This document shows, piece after piece, positions 7,376 to 19,400 of a stretch of 41,017 nt of DNA (position 1 is the stretch's first letter; each line of letters starts with the position of its first letter). Location: the NCBI GenBank assembly GCA_021399395.1, contig JAAFKJ010000162.1:1-41017 (forward strand). The letters are read 5' to 3'. This stretch comes from Candidatus Heimdallarchaeota archaeon (GTDB lineage: Archaea > Asgardarchaeota > Heimdallarchaeia > Heimdallarchaeales > Heimdallarchaeaceae). The notes beneath the pieces were generated by a model, which did no database searches, was not told the origin of the DNA, and saw only the letters and a program-made list of their open reading frames with translations. The position numbers were made by a program, and so were the translations under genes.

Positions 7376-8803
7376 TTGATAACGTTGAGATTAACAAAGA
7401 TAGTTAGTACCATTGGACCTGCTAGCAATTCTCCTGAAATTCTTAAGAAAATGATTGATTCAGGTATGGATGTTGCTCGTTTAAATTTCTCCCATGGAAA
7501 TCATCAAAGTCATGAGCAAGTTTTTGAATCAATCAGGAATATTTGTGATGATGTTGCTGTTGGAATAGATATCAGTGGTCCTAAAATCAGACTTGGTAAT
7601 CTAGAAGGTAAGATTGAACTTCAGAGTAATAATGTGGTTACACTAACATCAAAAGATGTTGTGGGGAGCAATGAAATTGTCCCGGTTAATTATCCAACAT
7701 TTTCAAAAGAGGTATCCACTGGTAATTCTATCTTTATCAATGATGGGCTTGTAAGATTAGAGGTCAAAGAAATCAAAAATGATGATGTGATTTGTACTGT
7801 TATTGACGGTGGAGAAATTTCTTCAAGAAAGGGAGTAAACTTACCAGATGCTAATCTGTCACTTAGGGTTCCAACACCCAAAGATGTAAAAGATTTGGAA
7901 AAAGCATGCGAACTTGGAACTGATATGCTTTTCATATCTTTTATCAGGGGAGTGGATGATCTCAAGAAAATCAACGAGATAGTGGAATCCCGTACAAACA
8001 AAAATATCCTTCTTATTGCTAAGATTGAACACAGAGATCCTTTAGATAGTATTCAAGATATCATTGAATTTAGCGATGGATTAATGGTCGCTAGAGGGGA
8101 TCTTGCGATAGAAGTGGGTCCAGCTAGAGTACCTGTTTTACAAAAGGAACTTATCAAGTTAGGTATGATACACGCTAAACCCATCATTGTAGCAACACAG
8201 ATGTTAGAGTCGATGACTAAAGAAGCTCTTCCTACAAGAGCAGAAGCAAGTGATGTTGCCCACGCAGTATTTGATGGTGCAGATGCACTTATGCTGTCAG
8301 CTGAAACAGCAACTGGAAAACATCCCCTACAGGTACTGAAGATAATGCAAGAAATCATCTGTGAGGCTGAGAAGAATATATCTGTGATTGTACCTTCAAC
8401 AGCTGGTTCTCCTGTTAATATTGGAAAAGAAATAGGTATCTCTGCAGTTCGATTAGCAGAACGAATGTCTGCTAAAGCAATTCTCGCTCTTACTCGAACT
8501 GGATATTCTGCTAGTATGGCTTCAAGGAACAGAAAAAACATTCCTATTTTTGCTGTTACCCCCAATCAAGACACTAAACGTACTACACGTCTATATTGGG
8601 GAGTCAAACCTTTCTACCATGAGTTTGAAAAAGACTATGATTCGCTAGTTTATAATGTAATAAAAGAAATGAATGAGCAGAATTATCTCGAAAAAACAGA
8701 TAATGTAGTTATCATTGCAGGTTCAATGGTTGGAATATCTGGAAAAACCCATACTATTCAGCTTCTAAATGTAAACGAAACTCTATCAGATAAGAAAAAA
8801 TAA
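7376..8803 (+). CDS. pyk: Pyruvate kinase
   Basis: The glycolytic enzyme that converts phosphoenolpyruvate and ADP to pyruvate and ATP. At 475 residues it has the usual length. Family motifs seen: TKIVSTIGPAS at the N-terminus, LNFSHGN, DISGPKIRLG, the active-site region IAKIEHRDPLDSI with the catalytic Lys and metal-binding Glu, GLMVARGDLAIEVG, TQMLESM, and TRAEASDVAHAVFDG followed by LMLSAETATGKHP. The C-terminal regulatory domain is complete. No ATG is available at the N-terminus. The TTG at 7376 lies about 24 nt from a CTTTAA element, and a second TTG at 7385 (MRLTKIV) is equally plausible. It is divergent from the FtsZ-like operon. Confidence 0.97.
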   Translation: MITLRLTKIVSTIGPASNSPEILKKMIDSGMDVARLNFSHGNHQSHEQVFESIRNICDDVAVGIDISGPKIRLGNLEGKIELQSNNVVTLTSKDVVGSNEIVPVNYPTFSKEVSTGNSIFINDGLVRLEVKEIKNDDVICTVIDGGEISSRKGVNLPDANLSLRVPTPKDVKDLEKACELGTDMLFISFIRGVDDLKKINEIVESRTNKNILLIAKIEHRDPLDSIQDIIEFSDGLMVARGDLAIEVGPARVPVLQKELIKLGMIHAKPIIVATQMLESMTKEALPTRAEASDVAHAVFDGADALMLSAETATGKHPLQVLKIMQEIICEAEKNISVIVPSTAGSPVNIGKEIGISAVRLAERMSAKAILALTRTGYSASMASRNRKNIPIFAVTPNQDTKRTTRLYWGVKPFYHEFEKDYDSLVYNVIKEMNEQNYLEKTDNVVIIAGSMVGISGKTHTIQLLNVNETLSDKKK

Positions 8804-8824
8804 GAAAAATAAAAGAAGAATAGT

Positions 8825-11800
8825 CTAAAGATCTTCTTTTGGTTTTGTTCTTTGTAGAACTACAGAAGCTATAACAAATCCAACAGTAATTAAGAACATT
8901 GCACCAAATGCTCCACCAGTTCTGGAAGCATCTGCAGCTTTGATCTGGTTAAGGAACTCTTCTTTGATATCTTCATAGAATATTTCTGTTGCTTTATGAA
9001 CATCTTCTTGCCAGAAGAGAGTACCCATTTTACCAGTCAAACCTGGGAATGTTGTATGCCAAGTTGGATAGAAGTGGAAAGGTTCTAAATCTGTTTTTGG
9101 ATTAAAAAACTCTTCATTTAATCCAAATTTGAAAGGATCAAGATAATCGTAGAATTCTAGATAATCTGTTGCAAACGTATTATATTGTACTCTATCTCGT
9201 CTCTCAACTACAGATCCAGTTACCGGTTCAACAAACATCTCGTGCATATGGAATTGATCTCTTGGTTGTCCTGGGAAGGAGAGAGTTATGAAAAAGTCAT
9301 CAACATTAAAATCAAAAGTGTATTCTTGATTCCACATTCCTGCATAGATGTAGCTGGAATTTATGAAGTTTGCATCATGCATCCAATATAGTTCATATTC
9401 TTCCATTTGACGATAAGGAATTTGATATTCTGCTTTGTAGTAATATACAATTTCATCAAAGAAAAGTGCAGTATCTGTTTCAGATGTGTAAGAGAAAGGT
9501 CTCAAAAATGTATCTGACCATTGTAATCTCAGCCCTTTTTCAATACCTGGATATGTGGAGTATGAGGAATATGTTTTATTGAAAGCTATTCTCTCAATCT
9601 GAGCTGTTGGCCCAAGATCCCAACCACCAAACTGAACTTTACTGTTTCTATTCCATTGTTCAGAGAATGTGTGAAGTTGGTCATTGGTCATGTAAATGAT
9701 ATTTGATCCTTGTTTTGTTAAATGCACTAATCCTTCTGTATAATCTGCTAAGTAGATATCATTGCCAATTGCATATACACCGAGTGCTGTACCTTTATGT
9801 TCAATACCTGAAAAAGTAGAATCTTCTACAGGACTGGATTTAGTGCTGATATCTACAACAACTAAACCATCCTCTCCAAGTGTAAGATACACCAAATTAT
9901 TATCAATATCTACATGCATATCGATGAAAGGTGTTCCTGGAGGAAAGGCATATTGTCCGACTAAAGAGTCTATTACTCCAGCTACAATTCCTAACTGGAA
10001 TATCAACAATCCTTCAACTTCATCCAAAACATACAGATTGTATTCTTCTACTTGGACATCTATAACATTAGTAAGTTCTGGGAAGTCCAATGAATTATAA
10101 TGATTTGCTAGAGTTATGATATCGGATCCTACAGCATCGATGGTAAAGGTGTTGATTCCATCAGGTCCTAAAGCTGCGTAAGCTGCATATGAGGTTTCAT
10201 TGGTTACATCAATTGCATAAACTGTCCCATCAGCTGATTCTGCCCAGATATTGTCTGATGGTAAACCTGTTGCAGAATCGATTTCTATAATATCTACTCC
10301 GTATATTCCATTGGCTAAAATTAGTGAAGCATTTGCACCATTTTCTGCAAAATAAACAGTATCTACATCATACATATCGTCGAACCCATAATAACTCCAT
10401 TGACTGCGTTCTTCTAAATACATTGGATTTCTAGCATCAATTATCTCCATTCCATTGGTACCTTCAACCACATAGATATAACCATTACAAACATCAAATG
10501 ATTCGATTATTCCATTGTGATCTCCATATTGACCAACTGCTAGGAAGAGAGGACTGTCGTTTTGAACTATTTTTATTTCGTTACCTTCTAGAACGTATGA
10601 GTAGTTACCTAAAACTACAACATCACTTGATTCTTCATATTCGTAGTATGGTAAATTAGCAATACCAATTATTTCGTGAGTGTCTTTGTAGTCATTTACA
10701 CCGAGTTTCTCTGCATAGTAAATATCTGTGTTCCAATTAATACTAGCACTTGTAAGAGTTTCATTCTTAACTAGTGGGAAGCTTTCTCCTAAGAGTGGGT
10801 CTTCAATTCCTATAACCCATTCCATAGCAGTTCTGGGACAAACATATGAAATTTTATTGTCGTAAAGCCAGTCTAAACATGGTTCGTCCAAGAAGTAGTT
10901 CAAATAAGCAGCGAGTGACATTGCGGCTAGTCTTTCTGAATCTGTGTCTATACCATAGATGTCAGCTAGAAGCTGAACAGGATCAATTATGATATCTGCT
11001 GGGTCATAATATAATCCTCTAACTAAATCAAGGAAGTATTTCTGTGAGCCACTTTCTCCTGTTATTAGCGAGTAGTCATGGCCATTGTAAGTTGAGTTAA
11101 ATAATATCTTGTAACTTGTTGCTGCATCAAAGTCTAAATCTTTGTAAGCAGGACGTACGCTTATCCAATTGTGAGGAAGATAAATTCCTAAATCTACAAT
11201 TCCTTCTGATTCTGCATATACTCTGTTAAGAGTTGCAAAAGCTACATCGGCATCAGTCCATCCTTTGAGATTCTTAATTATTTCAAGTTCTGAATTTATA
11301 AGATAGGACGCGATATAAGCTTGGAACCCATATTCGGATCCATTTCCAAAGTTCTCAATGTAATAAGGCCACATATAATTGAAATTCAAAACAGTTTCAT
11401 TTCCAAATAAAGTTGAAGCTGATGAGTTAAATCTGTATTGTGTTCGTTCTGCATAGACTACATAATCTCCTTCAGGACTATCATCGTAATCAATGATTGT
11501 TTTATTGATTATTATATCAAAAACAAGTTCTCCTTGAACGAAGTAGTATGATACCGGCGTGTTATAGTCAAGATACCCTCTACGATCGGATACATTGAAG
11601 AATTCAAAGAAAGCTTGATCATAGACTTTTGAACCTTCATCAGACATATCGGTAAACATCCAAGGTGAAGGGGTTTCTCCTGTTCCTTCTCTAACGAAAT
11701 CATCCTCGACTGTTAATTGACCAAAGTCACGTAATCTCGAGTTGATGTCATCCATTTGTACAATAGAATTTTGGGGAAGAATAATACCAATGGCTAAACC

Positions 11801-11860
11801 TGAACCAATCATAACCACTAAAATTAAAGTACCTATTAAAACTCGAAGTCTTTTATCCAT
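8825..11860 (-). CDS. Large surface protein with LVIVD-like beta-propeller repeats
   Basis: A 1011-residue protein anchored at both ends. An N-terminal hydrophobic segment (VLIGTLILVVMIGSGLAIGI) acts as signal or anchor, and a C-terminal segment (GAFGAMFLITVGFVIASVVL) is followed by RTKPKEDL. The ~950 residues between should lie outside the cell and carry about a dozen N-x-S/T glycosylation sequons. The middle shows propeller-like repeats such as NGYIYVVEGTNGMEIIDARN and NNLVYLTLGEDGLVVVDIST, resembling LVIVD repeats. Ligand or function is unknown. GAGG lies seven nt before the ATG as a ribosome-binding site, and a TATA-like ATATTTAAAG sits ~48 nt upstream, so this message has a leader. Confidence 0.75.
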   Translation of the reverse strand: MDKRLRVLIGTLILVVMIGSGLAIGIILPQNSIVQMDDINSRLRDFGQLTVEDDFVREGTGETPSPWMFTDMSDEGSKVYDQAFFEFFNVSDRRGYLDYNTPVSYYFVQGELVFDIIINKTIIDYDDSPEGDYVVYAERTQYRFNSSASTLFGNETVLNFNYMWPYYIENFGNGSEYGFQAYIASYLINSELEIIKNLKGWTDADVAFATLNRVYAESEGIVDLGIYLPHNWISVRPAYKDLDFDAATSYKILFNSTYNGHDYSLITGESGSQKYFLDLVRGLYYDPADIIIDPVQLLADIYGIDTDSERLAAMSLAAYLNYFLDEPCLDWLYDNKISYVCPRTAMEWVIGIEDPLLGESFPLVKNETLTSASINWNTDIYYAEKLGVNDYKDTHEIIGIANLPYYEYEESSDVVVLGNYSYVLEGNEIKIVQNDSPLFLAVGQYGDHNGIIESFDVCNGYIYVVEGTNGMEIIDARNPMYLEERSQWSYYGFDDMYDVDTVYFAENGANASLILANGIYGVDIIEIDSATGLPSDNIWAESADGTVYAIDVTNETSYAAYAALGPDGINTFTIDAVGSDIITLANHYNSLDFPELTNVIDVQVEEYNLYVLDEVEGLLIFQLGIVAGVIDSLVGQYAFPPGTPFIDMHVDIDNNLVYLTLGEDGLVVVDISTKSSPVEDSTFSGIEHKGTALGVYAIGNDIYLADYTEGLVHLTKQGSNIIYMTNDQLHTFSEQWNRNSKVQFGGWDLGPTAQIERIAFNKTYSSYSTYPGIEKGLRLQWSDTFLRPFSYTSETDTALFFDEIVYYYKAEYQIPYRQMEEYELYWMHDANFINSSYIYAGMWNQEYTFDFNVDDFFITLSFPGQPRDQFHMHEMFVEPVTGSVVERRDRVQYNTFATDYLEFYDYLDPFKFGLNEEFFNPKTDLEPFHFYPTWHTTFPGLTGKMGTLFWQEDVHKATEIFYEDIKEEFLNQIKAADASRTGGAFGAMFLITVGFVIASVVLQRTKPKEDL

Positions 11861-12013
11861 AGTAAATCCTCAATTTACTTTTAGTGTCTCGATTTAGGAT
11901 AGATATTTAAAGTTAATGACAACTACCTATCTTTAGAGACCCTTACTTAAGAGGAAGAAGGTAGAATATTAATATATTTTATGGTTCATCTTCAGAGTTT
12001 TTTTCACTCAATT

Positions 12014-13267
12014 TCATGCTTTGTTTTTTGTATCATCAATTATTTCCAATTCGAATTTTTCAGCACTCAAAACATGTTCAAACAGATTTTGTTTATTAAA
12101 AACTATTATTTTATGTTCCGAATCGTATAATACTGCTGCAATTTTATCTAATTTGGAATATCTATCTGTCAAAATTTTAGGTGTAGAAATATAACTAAAA
12201 ATACCTCTGACTATAGCACCATTGGTCCTTCTGTTCAAGATTGATAGGATGATATCTGAATTTCCATAATACTCTCTAATGTTTTGATAAGCGTCTGTTC
12301 TCAATCCCTCTGGTCCAGGTTGAATAACGACATATCCTCTGGTTGGGAGTTCCTTGCTTGCATAACTGGTTGATTTTCTACCGTGTTTGAAAAGGACTGA
12401 TAAATCTGGTTTGTTGTCATAAATATCTAAACTAAAAAGTTGGCATATACCCTTTGTATTCTCAAAGATTCTGGTGAAATTACTATGATCAGTTTGGTAG
12501 AATTCTGATTTCATTAAAGTTCCTATTAGAATATCAGCTACTACATTAGCTTCTCTTTGCAGAGTTAAATTTGGTAATTCTTCGTTAGAAACATTTGAGT
12601 TCAATTTGACAGAATATTTCTCATCTACCAATATAATAGGAACATCAAATTTAGTTTCCTTTTTCAGAAGATTATAAATAAATACAAGGGCTGAAAACTC
12701 CTCTAAAATTTTACTCTCATCTAATGGTAGATGTACGAACAATACTGGCTGAACCTTCATCTCCTTGATATATTCAATTACTTTTTCCATTAAACCAAGA
12801 ATAAATGGGTTATTATCGAGAAAGATAAATGCTGATGACCTGTTTTTGATCGTCTTATCGATATAAGATTTAATTCTATTCTCATTTTCTTGATACCATC
12901 TTTTTCCGAACAAGAAAGAATTAACTTCTCTATTCTCTTCTGGTAATTCGATGTTTGATATATCTGATATATTAGTCAAGTTGGAGCTGAATCCAAGGAT
13001 TACTGATGAAGGTAGTGAGTTCTTAAACCTATCTTGAAGACCGTTTAAAATTCTTTGACCATGATCACCTGTAAAAATTAAGCCTATAGGCGTATCGAGC
13101 TTATCAGCTTCTAAGTATAATGTATCTGAATATTCGCATCCAACTAATGGATTTTCTTCCGATTTACTGTTTGAAATTATACCTTTATGGTTAAATTCTA
13201 AGAAACCGTTGTATTTTTTTGGAGAGTCTTCTTCCTTATTTTTTCCTCGTTTAAGAATTGATTTCAT
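12014..13267 (-). CDS. Degenerate tubulin/FtsZ-superfamily protein (predicted not to bind GTP normally)
   Basis: About 417 residues, with a basic N-terminal tail. By eye its core parallels the FtsZ-like protein at 4789-5928. GLIFTGDHGQRILNGL aligns with its first glycine loop, SSNLTNISD with VNLTDNFA, PVLFVHLPLDE with TVVFVIPEKNE, and VPIILVDEKY with CPIILFDNDK. NEFLADSLTTTILA is matched by REANVVADILIGTLM. The phosphate-binding GGGTGSAG is replaced by LDNNPFIL, so GTP binding is probably lost. This homology is my reading of short aligned segments and needs a profile or structure check. An upstream GTG at 13276 is an alternative start. The gene is divergent from the giant topoisomerase subunit. 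Confidence 0.55.
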   Translation of the reverse strand: MKSILKRGKNKEEDSPKKYNGFLEFNHKGIISNSKSEENPLVGCEYSDTLYLEADKLDTPIGLIFTGDHGQRILNGLQDRFKNSLPSSVILGFSSNLTNISDISNIELPEENREVNSFLFGKRWYQENENRIKSYIDKTIKNRSSAFIFLDNNPFILGLMEKVIEYIKEMKVQPVLFVHLPLDESKILEEFSALVFIYNLLKKETKFDVPIILVDEKYSVKLNSNVSNEELPNLTLQREANVVADILIGTLMKSEFYQTDHSNFTRIFENTKGICQLFSLDIYDNKPDLSVLFKHGRKSTSYASKELPTRGYVVIQPGPEGLRTDAYQNIREYYGNSDIILSILNRRTNGAIVRGIFSYISTPKILTDRYSKLDKIAAVLYDSEHKIIVFNKQNLFEHVLSAEKFELEIIDDTKNKA

Positions 13268-13447
13268 CTTTGACACCAGTGCCTAAATTAAGATGCTATT
13301 TAATGATTTTAAGATTTTTCTATAGCAGTTGCCGATAAAATCCAACTTTAAATATGCATATGGAGTAATATAGCTAAATTAAGCTTATTCCGACATTATT
13401 CTTACATATAATTTAGGGGTAAGATTTCAATCGAAGAGGTAACAAAC
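13268..13447. promoter_or_regulatory. Divergent promoter region between the tubulin-like and TopoVI-B genes
   Basis: On the minus strand ATTAAATA near 13293-13303 suits the tubulin-like gene. On the plus strand CTTTAAATA near 13346-13354 and ACATATAAT near 13404-13412 are TATA candidates for the topoisomerase. A perfect 10-bp palindrome ATATGCATAT covers 13352-13361 and could be an operator or part of the TATA. GAGGTAA at about 13435-13441 precedes the GTG at 13448 by seven nt as a ribosome-binding site, which supports that start. Confidence 0.45.
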
Positions 13448-16400
13448 GTGTCTGATAATTCTGTTACAAAAAAGATGTCTGCGGCAGCATTTTTCAATGA
13501 TAACCGAGCTATTGCTGGCTTTGGAAATTCCATGAGAGCTGTTTTTACTAGTATTAGAGAATTAGTTGAAAATGGTTTGGATGCTGCTGAAAGAAGAGGG
13601 ATAAACCCCGTTATAGAAGTCGATTTAAGAAAACTGTCCAGTAGAGAAATAAATGAGTTATTGGATGTTACACAGTACAAAAAATTAGAAAAGCATCTTG
13701 ATTTTCTTCAGCTTACTTGTAGAGATAATGGTACTGGTGTTCCTGGACATCAAATCGCAGACTTATTTGGACGAGTATTAACTGGTACAAAATATGGCGT
13801 TATTCAGACACGAGGACGTTTTGGTCTAGGTGCCAAAATGTGCTTATTATACTCTATGTCTTCTGTTGATTTACCCGCAAGAATCAAATCTCGTTATTTT
13901 ATGGATGATATAACAAATGAAATGCATTTAATGATAAATCTTGAAAAGAATGAACCAATTATCATGGAACAAAGAGAATATCTTCCTGGAGATCCCAATT
14001 ACCTAGACGAACCAGGTGTTGAAATCAGTATAACTTTTACTGGCGCTTGGAGTCTTGCTAAAAACAGTGTAAAAGAGTATTTCAGACAATTAGCAATAAT
14101 CACACCTTATTCTACTTTTAATCTCAAAATTCCCGCAGACAAAGAAGGTGAATATGATGAGCTGATTTATGAGAGTGTAGTAGATGACATGCCTGACCCT
14201 CCTGAATATGTTAAAATTCATCCTTGGGGATGTGATATCACACAGTTCAAAGCTGAATTAGGAGCTAATAAAAATAAGAAACTCAAAGGCTTTCTTGCTG
14301 ACCATTTTATGGGAGTAACTGAAGAAATCGCAGAAGATTTCTTCCAACTTCTAGAGATTGACCCTAATAAAAACCCTAAGGATCTTTCTTCAAAAGAAAT
14401 CAGAAGAATTGTACATGAAGGTTTTGTAAAGGCCTATCAAGAAGCTAAAGACATCAAAAGGAAACGGGATAGAGTCTTTCAATTTGATAGTCCGAAAGGT
14501 ACTTCTCTATCCCCATTAGGCGCTGGAAGATTGAGAAAAGGTTTAGAAAAAGAGCTCAATCCAAAATTCGTTGAAGCAATATCAAGACCTGCAAAAGCAT
14601 ATTCTGGTCACCCCTTTATCATTGAAGCAGCTTTAGGTTATGGAGGAGGAGTAAGCGAAGCTGCCCAAACTCGAGGCACTACCGTTCAAGATAACAAAAT
14701 TATTTATAGATACGCTAACCGTATCCCACTTGTTTTCGGTGCAGGAAATGACGTTATAACTCACGTTACTTCCTCTATTAGGTGGAATGAATACGGTCTT
14801 ACCCGCCAATCAGATCCCTTGGCAATTGCTGTTTCCTTGGTAAGCACAAAAATACCTTTTCCCGAAACTAGTAAAGAATATATCTCAATAGTTCCTGAGA
14901 TTGAAGAAGAGATAAGATTAGCACTGATGCAGCTAGGTAGAAGACTTAAAACCTTCCTTAGCAGAGCTAAAAGGAAACGAAGGGAACATGCACGTCTTTC
15001 TCGATTTGTTAAATCAGCTCCTGTCATCGTTGATAATTTAGCTCAAATTTTAGAGGATGAAAATCTTCCCTTAACTGATTTCAGATTTGAGAAAAACAGA
15101 ATAGCTTCTGCACTAGCTCATGGGACGTCGAAAAAGGCAAAACTATTCATGCCTCTGAGTAAAAGGTTATTTGGTTTAAATATCTGGTGTCCTACACCCA
15201 TCCAAAACACTTTGAAATCACGTGGAATTATCTCTATATCTGATTTTCTACTAACACCTACTGAGGACCTGGCTAAGATTCTTGAGATGTCACTTGTTCA
15301 GGTATATAACATCAAACTGAGAACTATCTATGAACTTGATAAAGAAGGATTAAGTCCTGGTTTAGATTCTAAGATTTTTGTTACTAGAGCAATTGAGAGA
15401 AGATTCGATACAAGTGAAAGCAAGCCTTTAATCTCTCTAAAAGATGCTTTAAACAGACGCTGGATTCAAAATAGTTATCACTTCCTAGCAACAGATTATA
15501 GAAAACTTCATTCTGTTTCCGGTTTTGTAGAGAAATTATTTGAGAGCAAGAAAGATGACCTAATAAATCAACTTTTACTAAAGAATAGAAAATCAGATGG
15601 GTCAATCAGAGCAAGTCCATCTTTGAGCGAAATCAACAAACTTACAGGTATCACTCAACTTAAGATAAAACATCTCTTCCCAACCTTCAAAGAATTAAAG
15701 CAGAAGTCTAGTGGCCATCTTTCAGCAGATATGTCAATTGAAGAATTCTTTTATCAGACTCTTCATCCTGGAGAAATAAACTACCAACAAGAAGTTACTG
15801 TTGTACTTGTTGAACATCTAAAATCTGTATTCACTGCACTTTCAAACAAGTTCCCTAACTTCAAGAACACAAGCTTAACCAAAATGAAACCAGATTGGAC
15901 TGATGGATATACAAAAAATGCTTTTCATAGAAGGAAAATAAAGATAGTTGACGATTTTATTACAGGAAATACTGATGACCTAATACTAATTAAAGAAATG
16001 GAGAGACTTCTCTATTCAACATATCTAAAAATGCTTGTTAAGGAATCACCCTCTTCCAAATTGTCAGATTTTGTAATATTTCCACTAAACGAAATGAAGC
16101 CAAAAGAAAGCGAGTTGATTAAGAATCTGATTGCAAAGGGTATCACCACTTTAGCTAAGTTAGTCTATTATACTGCAGACCAGGTAAATCAAACTAAAAT
16201 AAAACAATTAATACCTCTACTATTAGAAGAATCGAAAAGAAAATTAAAACAATCATTAATTGAAAAAGAACATGAACACAGTAGTTCTCATATCAAGATT
16301 ATTCCTGTAAATTTGGAAAAAGAGCTTCTCAAAAATCAAATTTTTAATGCATCAGCATTTCTTGCTTACTCATCTCCTGCTCTAAGAAAAATGGGTTTGA

Positions 16401-19400
16401 AGAAACGTGATGTTGAACGTATGAAGAAAGCACTTGGAACACCTATACCAAATTGGTTAGAACATCAAGAATTAATCAAGAAACTGGGTATAAATACACT
16501 TGAAGAGTTTTTCTTCAACTCTCCTGATGCATATTCTATGACTGCAGATGAGACAAAGAAATATCTAGATATGAGTGTTTTCTTACGTTCCCCAATTACC
16601 TTTAATTTCCCACATCTACGAAATATATCTCACTTAGTAAGAGAAGTTGGACTAAATTGTATTGGGAGATTTGCAATCTGGCCAAATAAAGAATTAGTAG
16701 AAATACTGGAAGTTTCAGAAAACAAGATAAAATCAATGAAAGAAAGTATTTCTATTGCAGATTATCAGACGAATAAAGAGAAGTATGGAATAGATTTCAA
16801 ACAGCTTAAAGGTATTTATCCAAAACTTGTAGAATATTTCGGAAATACAGAACCTACAATTCAAGATCTGTTTTATCTTTATCCCTCTGAAAAACTTCAT
16901 TTCACAAAAGGCTATTGGATTAAAATCGAAAATATAAGCGATCTTTCGCAAATGGAGATCATTGAGTTATCACATTTGTTTGACAAGAATCCCAAGCAAC
17001 TTCCAGCACTAAAAGAAGCACTACTAAGATTAAAAGCACGGAACACAGTCACAATTAAACAATTTTTAGATTTGATTCCTGAGATTATTGAATCAGAACT
17101 AACCAATATTCCTCAAAGAAATGCAGCTCTTGAACTGCATAGAATGTTAAAGACCAGAAAAATAGAAGAAGAAGACGAATTTAGCAAACAAATTCTACTA
17201 ATATGTGAGTTTGATGATTTTCAAAGCGCTCTTGCACTACCCATATCAAGAGTTTCAAAGTTATCCCTTTCAGATTATGAAACCCTAAGGAGTAAGGGCA
17301 TAATTGCAGTTCATCAGCTGTTTGAATACCTTCCAAAGGAGATAGCTACAATTCTAGAAAAAGAAGAACAAGAAATGATTAATCTCTTGAATGATTTCCA
17401 ACTTGAACAACAAGGAACAAACTTCTTTGAGAAAATAGACAGAAATAGGTTTAAATCATTAGTATCTTTTGACTTTGAAGAGTCTGAAAGATTCTCCTCT
17501 CATGAAATTCTATCTTTAGTCCTTGCTGGTTATAATACTGTTGACAAAATCTTCTATCTCGCACAACCAATGATTTTCTCAGCCCCTCTAGTAAATTGGA
17601 ATGTTGTTGATAAATTCAGAAAGTTACTGAGATCACCTTTAACGTTAGTTACTTGGGAGAAAAAGGTAAAGAAGACCATACAAATTGAAGGAGAAGAAGG
17701 AACAAAAACAGTTGAAGAAGATCAAATAACAACTCTCTCAACTGAACAGTTAAGCACACTGCAAAATAACGGTATAACTAGAATAATTGATCTGCTTGTA
17801 AGTCAAGCTGAGAATATTTCTTCCTATCTCGGAATTGGTTTGGATGAAGCAAGGAGCTTCCAGAAGAACATTAGAATTAGTGATACAGGAACTGATATTT
17901 CTGAACTTGACTTATTCAAGACTGAGGTTGTTAAGGCGCTTGAACTATCCAATATTTACACTTTAGAAGATCTTTATTTCTCATCCACTGAAAATAAATG
18001 GGACCATACAATATTACCATGGAGAACAGTGGAGGCATTCAAACAAGTTCTGAATTTACCTCTAAATCACATATCTGATATGCTTGATGCTGAGTTAATT
18101 ACAGCTTTACAAGAAGTAAATGTTCTGACACTTCTTGGATTTATGCTCAGTTCCCCAGAAAGTCTGATGGAAAGGACTGGTATTCCTGATGAACGAATAG
18201 AAAACATAAAACGAGGTCTAGATTTATCAGATATTCTAAGTTATTTCTCTCTACCAAGTTACTTCCTACCCAATCTTACGTTCGAACAAACAGAAATACT
18301 AAGAGATAACAAAATCCAAACAATTGCGGATTTCATATTGAGTTCAAATCAAAAACTTACCAAATTACTCTCGATTCCATCAAAACAATTAGATGAAATA
18401 AAGGCATCCTTAACAGCTCAGAAAATAGTTGAAGTATATGAAGATAAAGGCATATTTGCATTTGAAACAAAGTTATTTGATAAAATGGAACAAAAACAAC
18501 TGAGTAGAGATTCTATCTTCCAATTTGAGAGATTTCAAACAATTCAAGAGTTGTTCTATGAAAGTGATCCTGCATTTTATCAACTAAACCCTGAATTATG
18601 GCCAAAAATATCTGCAGTTCAAAAAATACTAGCTCTTCCACTAAGAATCTTTACAGAGATTTCAGAATATTCTCTGGATGTTTGGGAGCAAAATAATATC
18701 AAGAATGTCTTTCAGTTACTATTCATTCCTGATGAAGATATCACAGATCCTTTACTATATAGATCGGTTTCTTCTAATTCTTCAAAAATGTTAGAAATGA
18801 GATCTTTCCATTTCTTCTCAAAATTACCTTCATCTGTCTATAATAGTTCTTTCTTTGAAAATATTGTTCAAGATTTCGAAAATAAGACATTATCAGATGT
18901 CATAACTGATCCTAAAGTTATATCTCATCTCCTTTCCAAGGATAAACGCTATCAAGCAGAGAATTATAATCTCACGCTAATAAGATCTCTTTTGGAATTA
19001 CCTCTCAGAATCACTCCATTCTTCACACGAATCAAGAAAATTCAGCGCGAAGAGTATACCAATACTAAGATAGGTGACGTGTTTGACATTGATTTAACAG
19101 AACATTCTGGTTTATCTCCCTTCTATAAGAAACTCATGGAAGTTGATTCTTTCAATAGTTTAGTAAAAGACGTTGCAGTACCAATTTCATCTATCGGTCT
19201 TCCTCGAGAAATGGCTCTCAAATTGAGCAAATCATCTGTTAACACATTGATCGATTTCTTCTCTGTACCTGCTCAAGTTCTTTCAGAAATTACTGGATTA
19301 TCCATGAGATATATCAGAGAGATACGAAATAGTCTAAACTACCAGCTGATAGTATCCTTTAGAGCAGAGAAATCACACAAGGTTCTTGAATCTTCAATTA

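Noticed and set aside
8053-8565. Minus-strand ORF of 170 residues inside pyk
   Set aside because: Antisense to the conserved core of pyruvate kinase.
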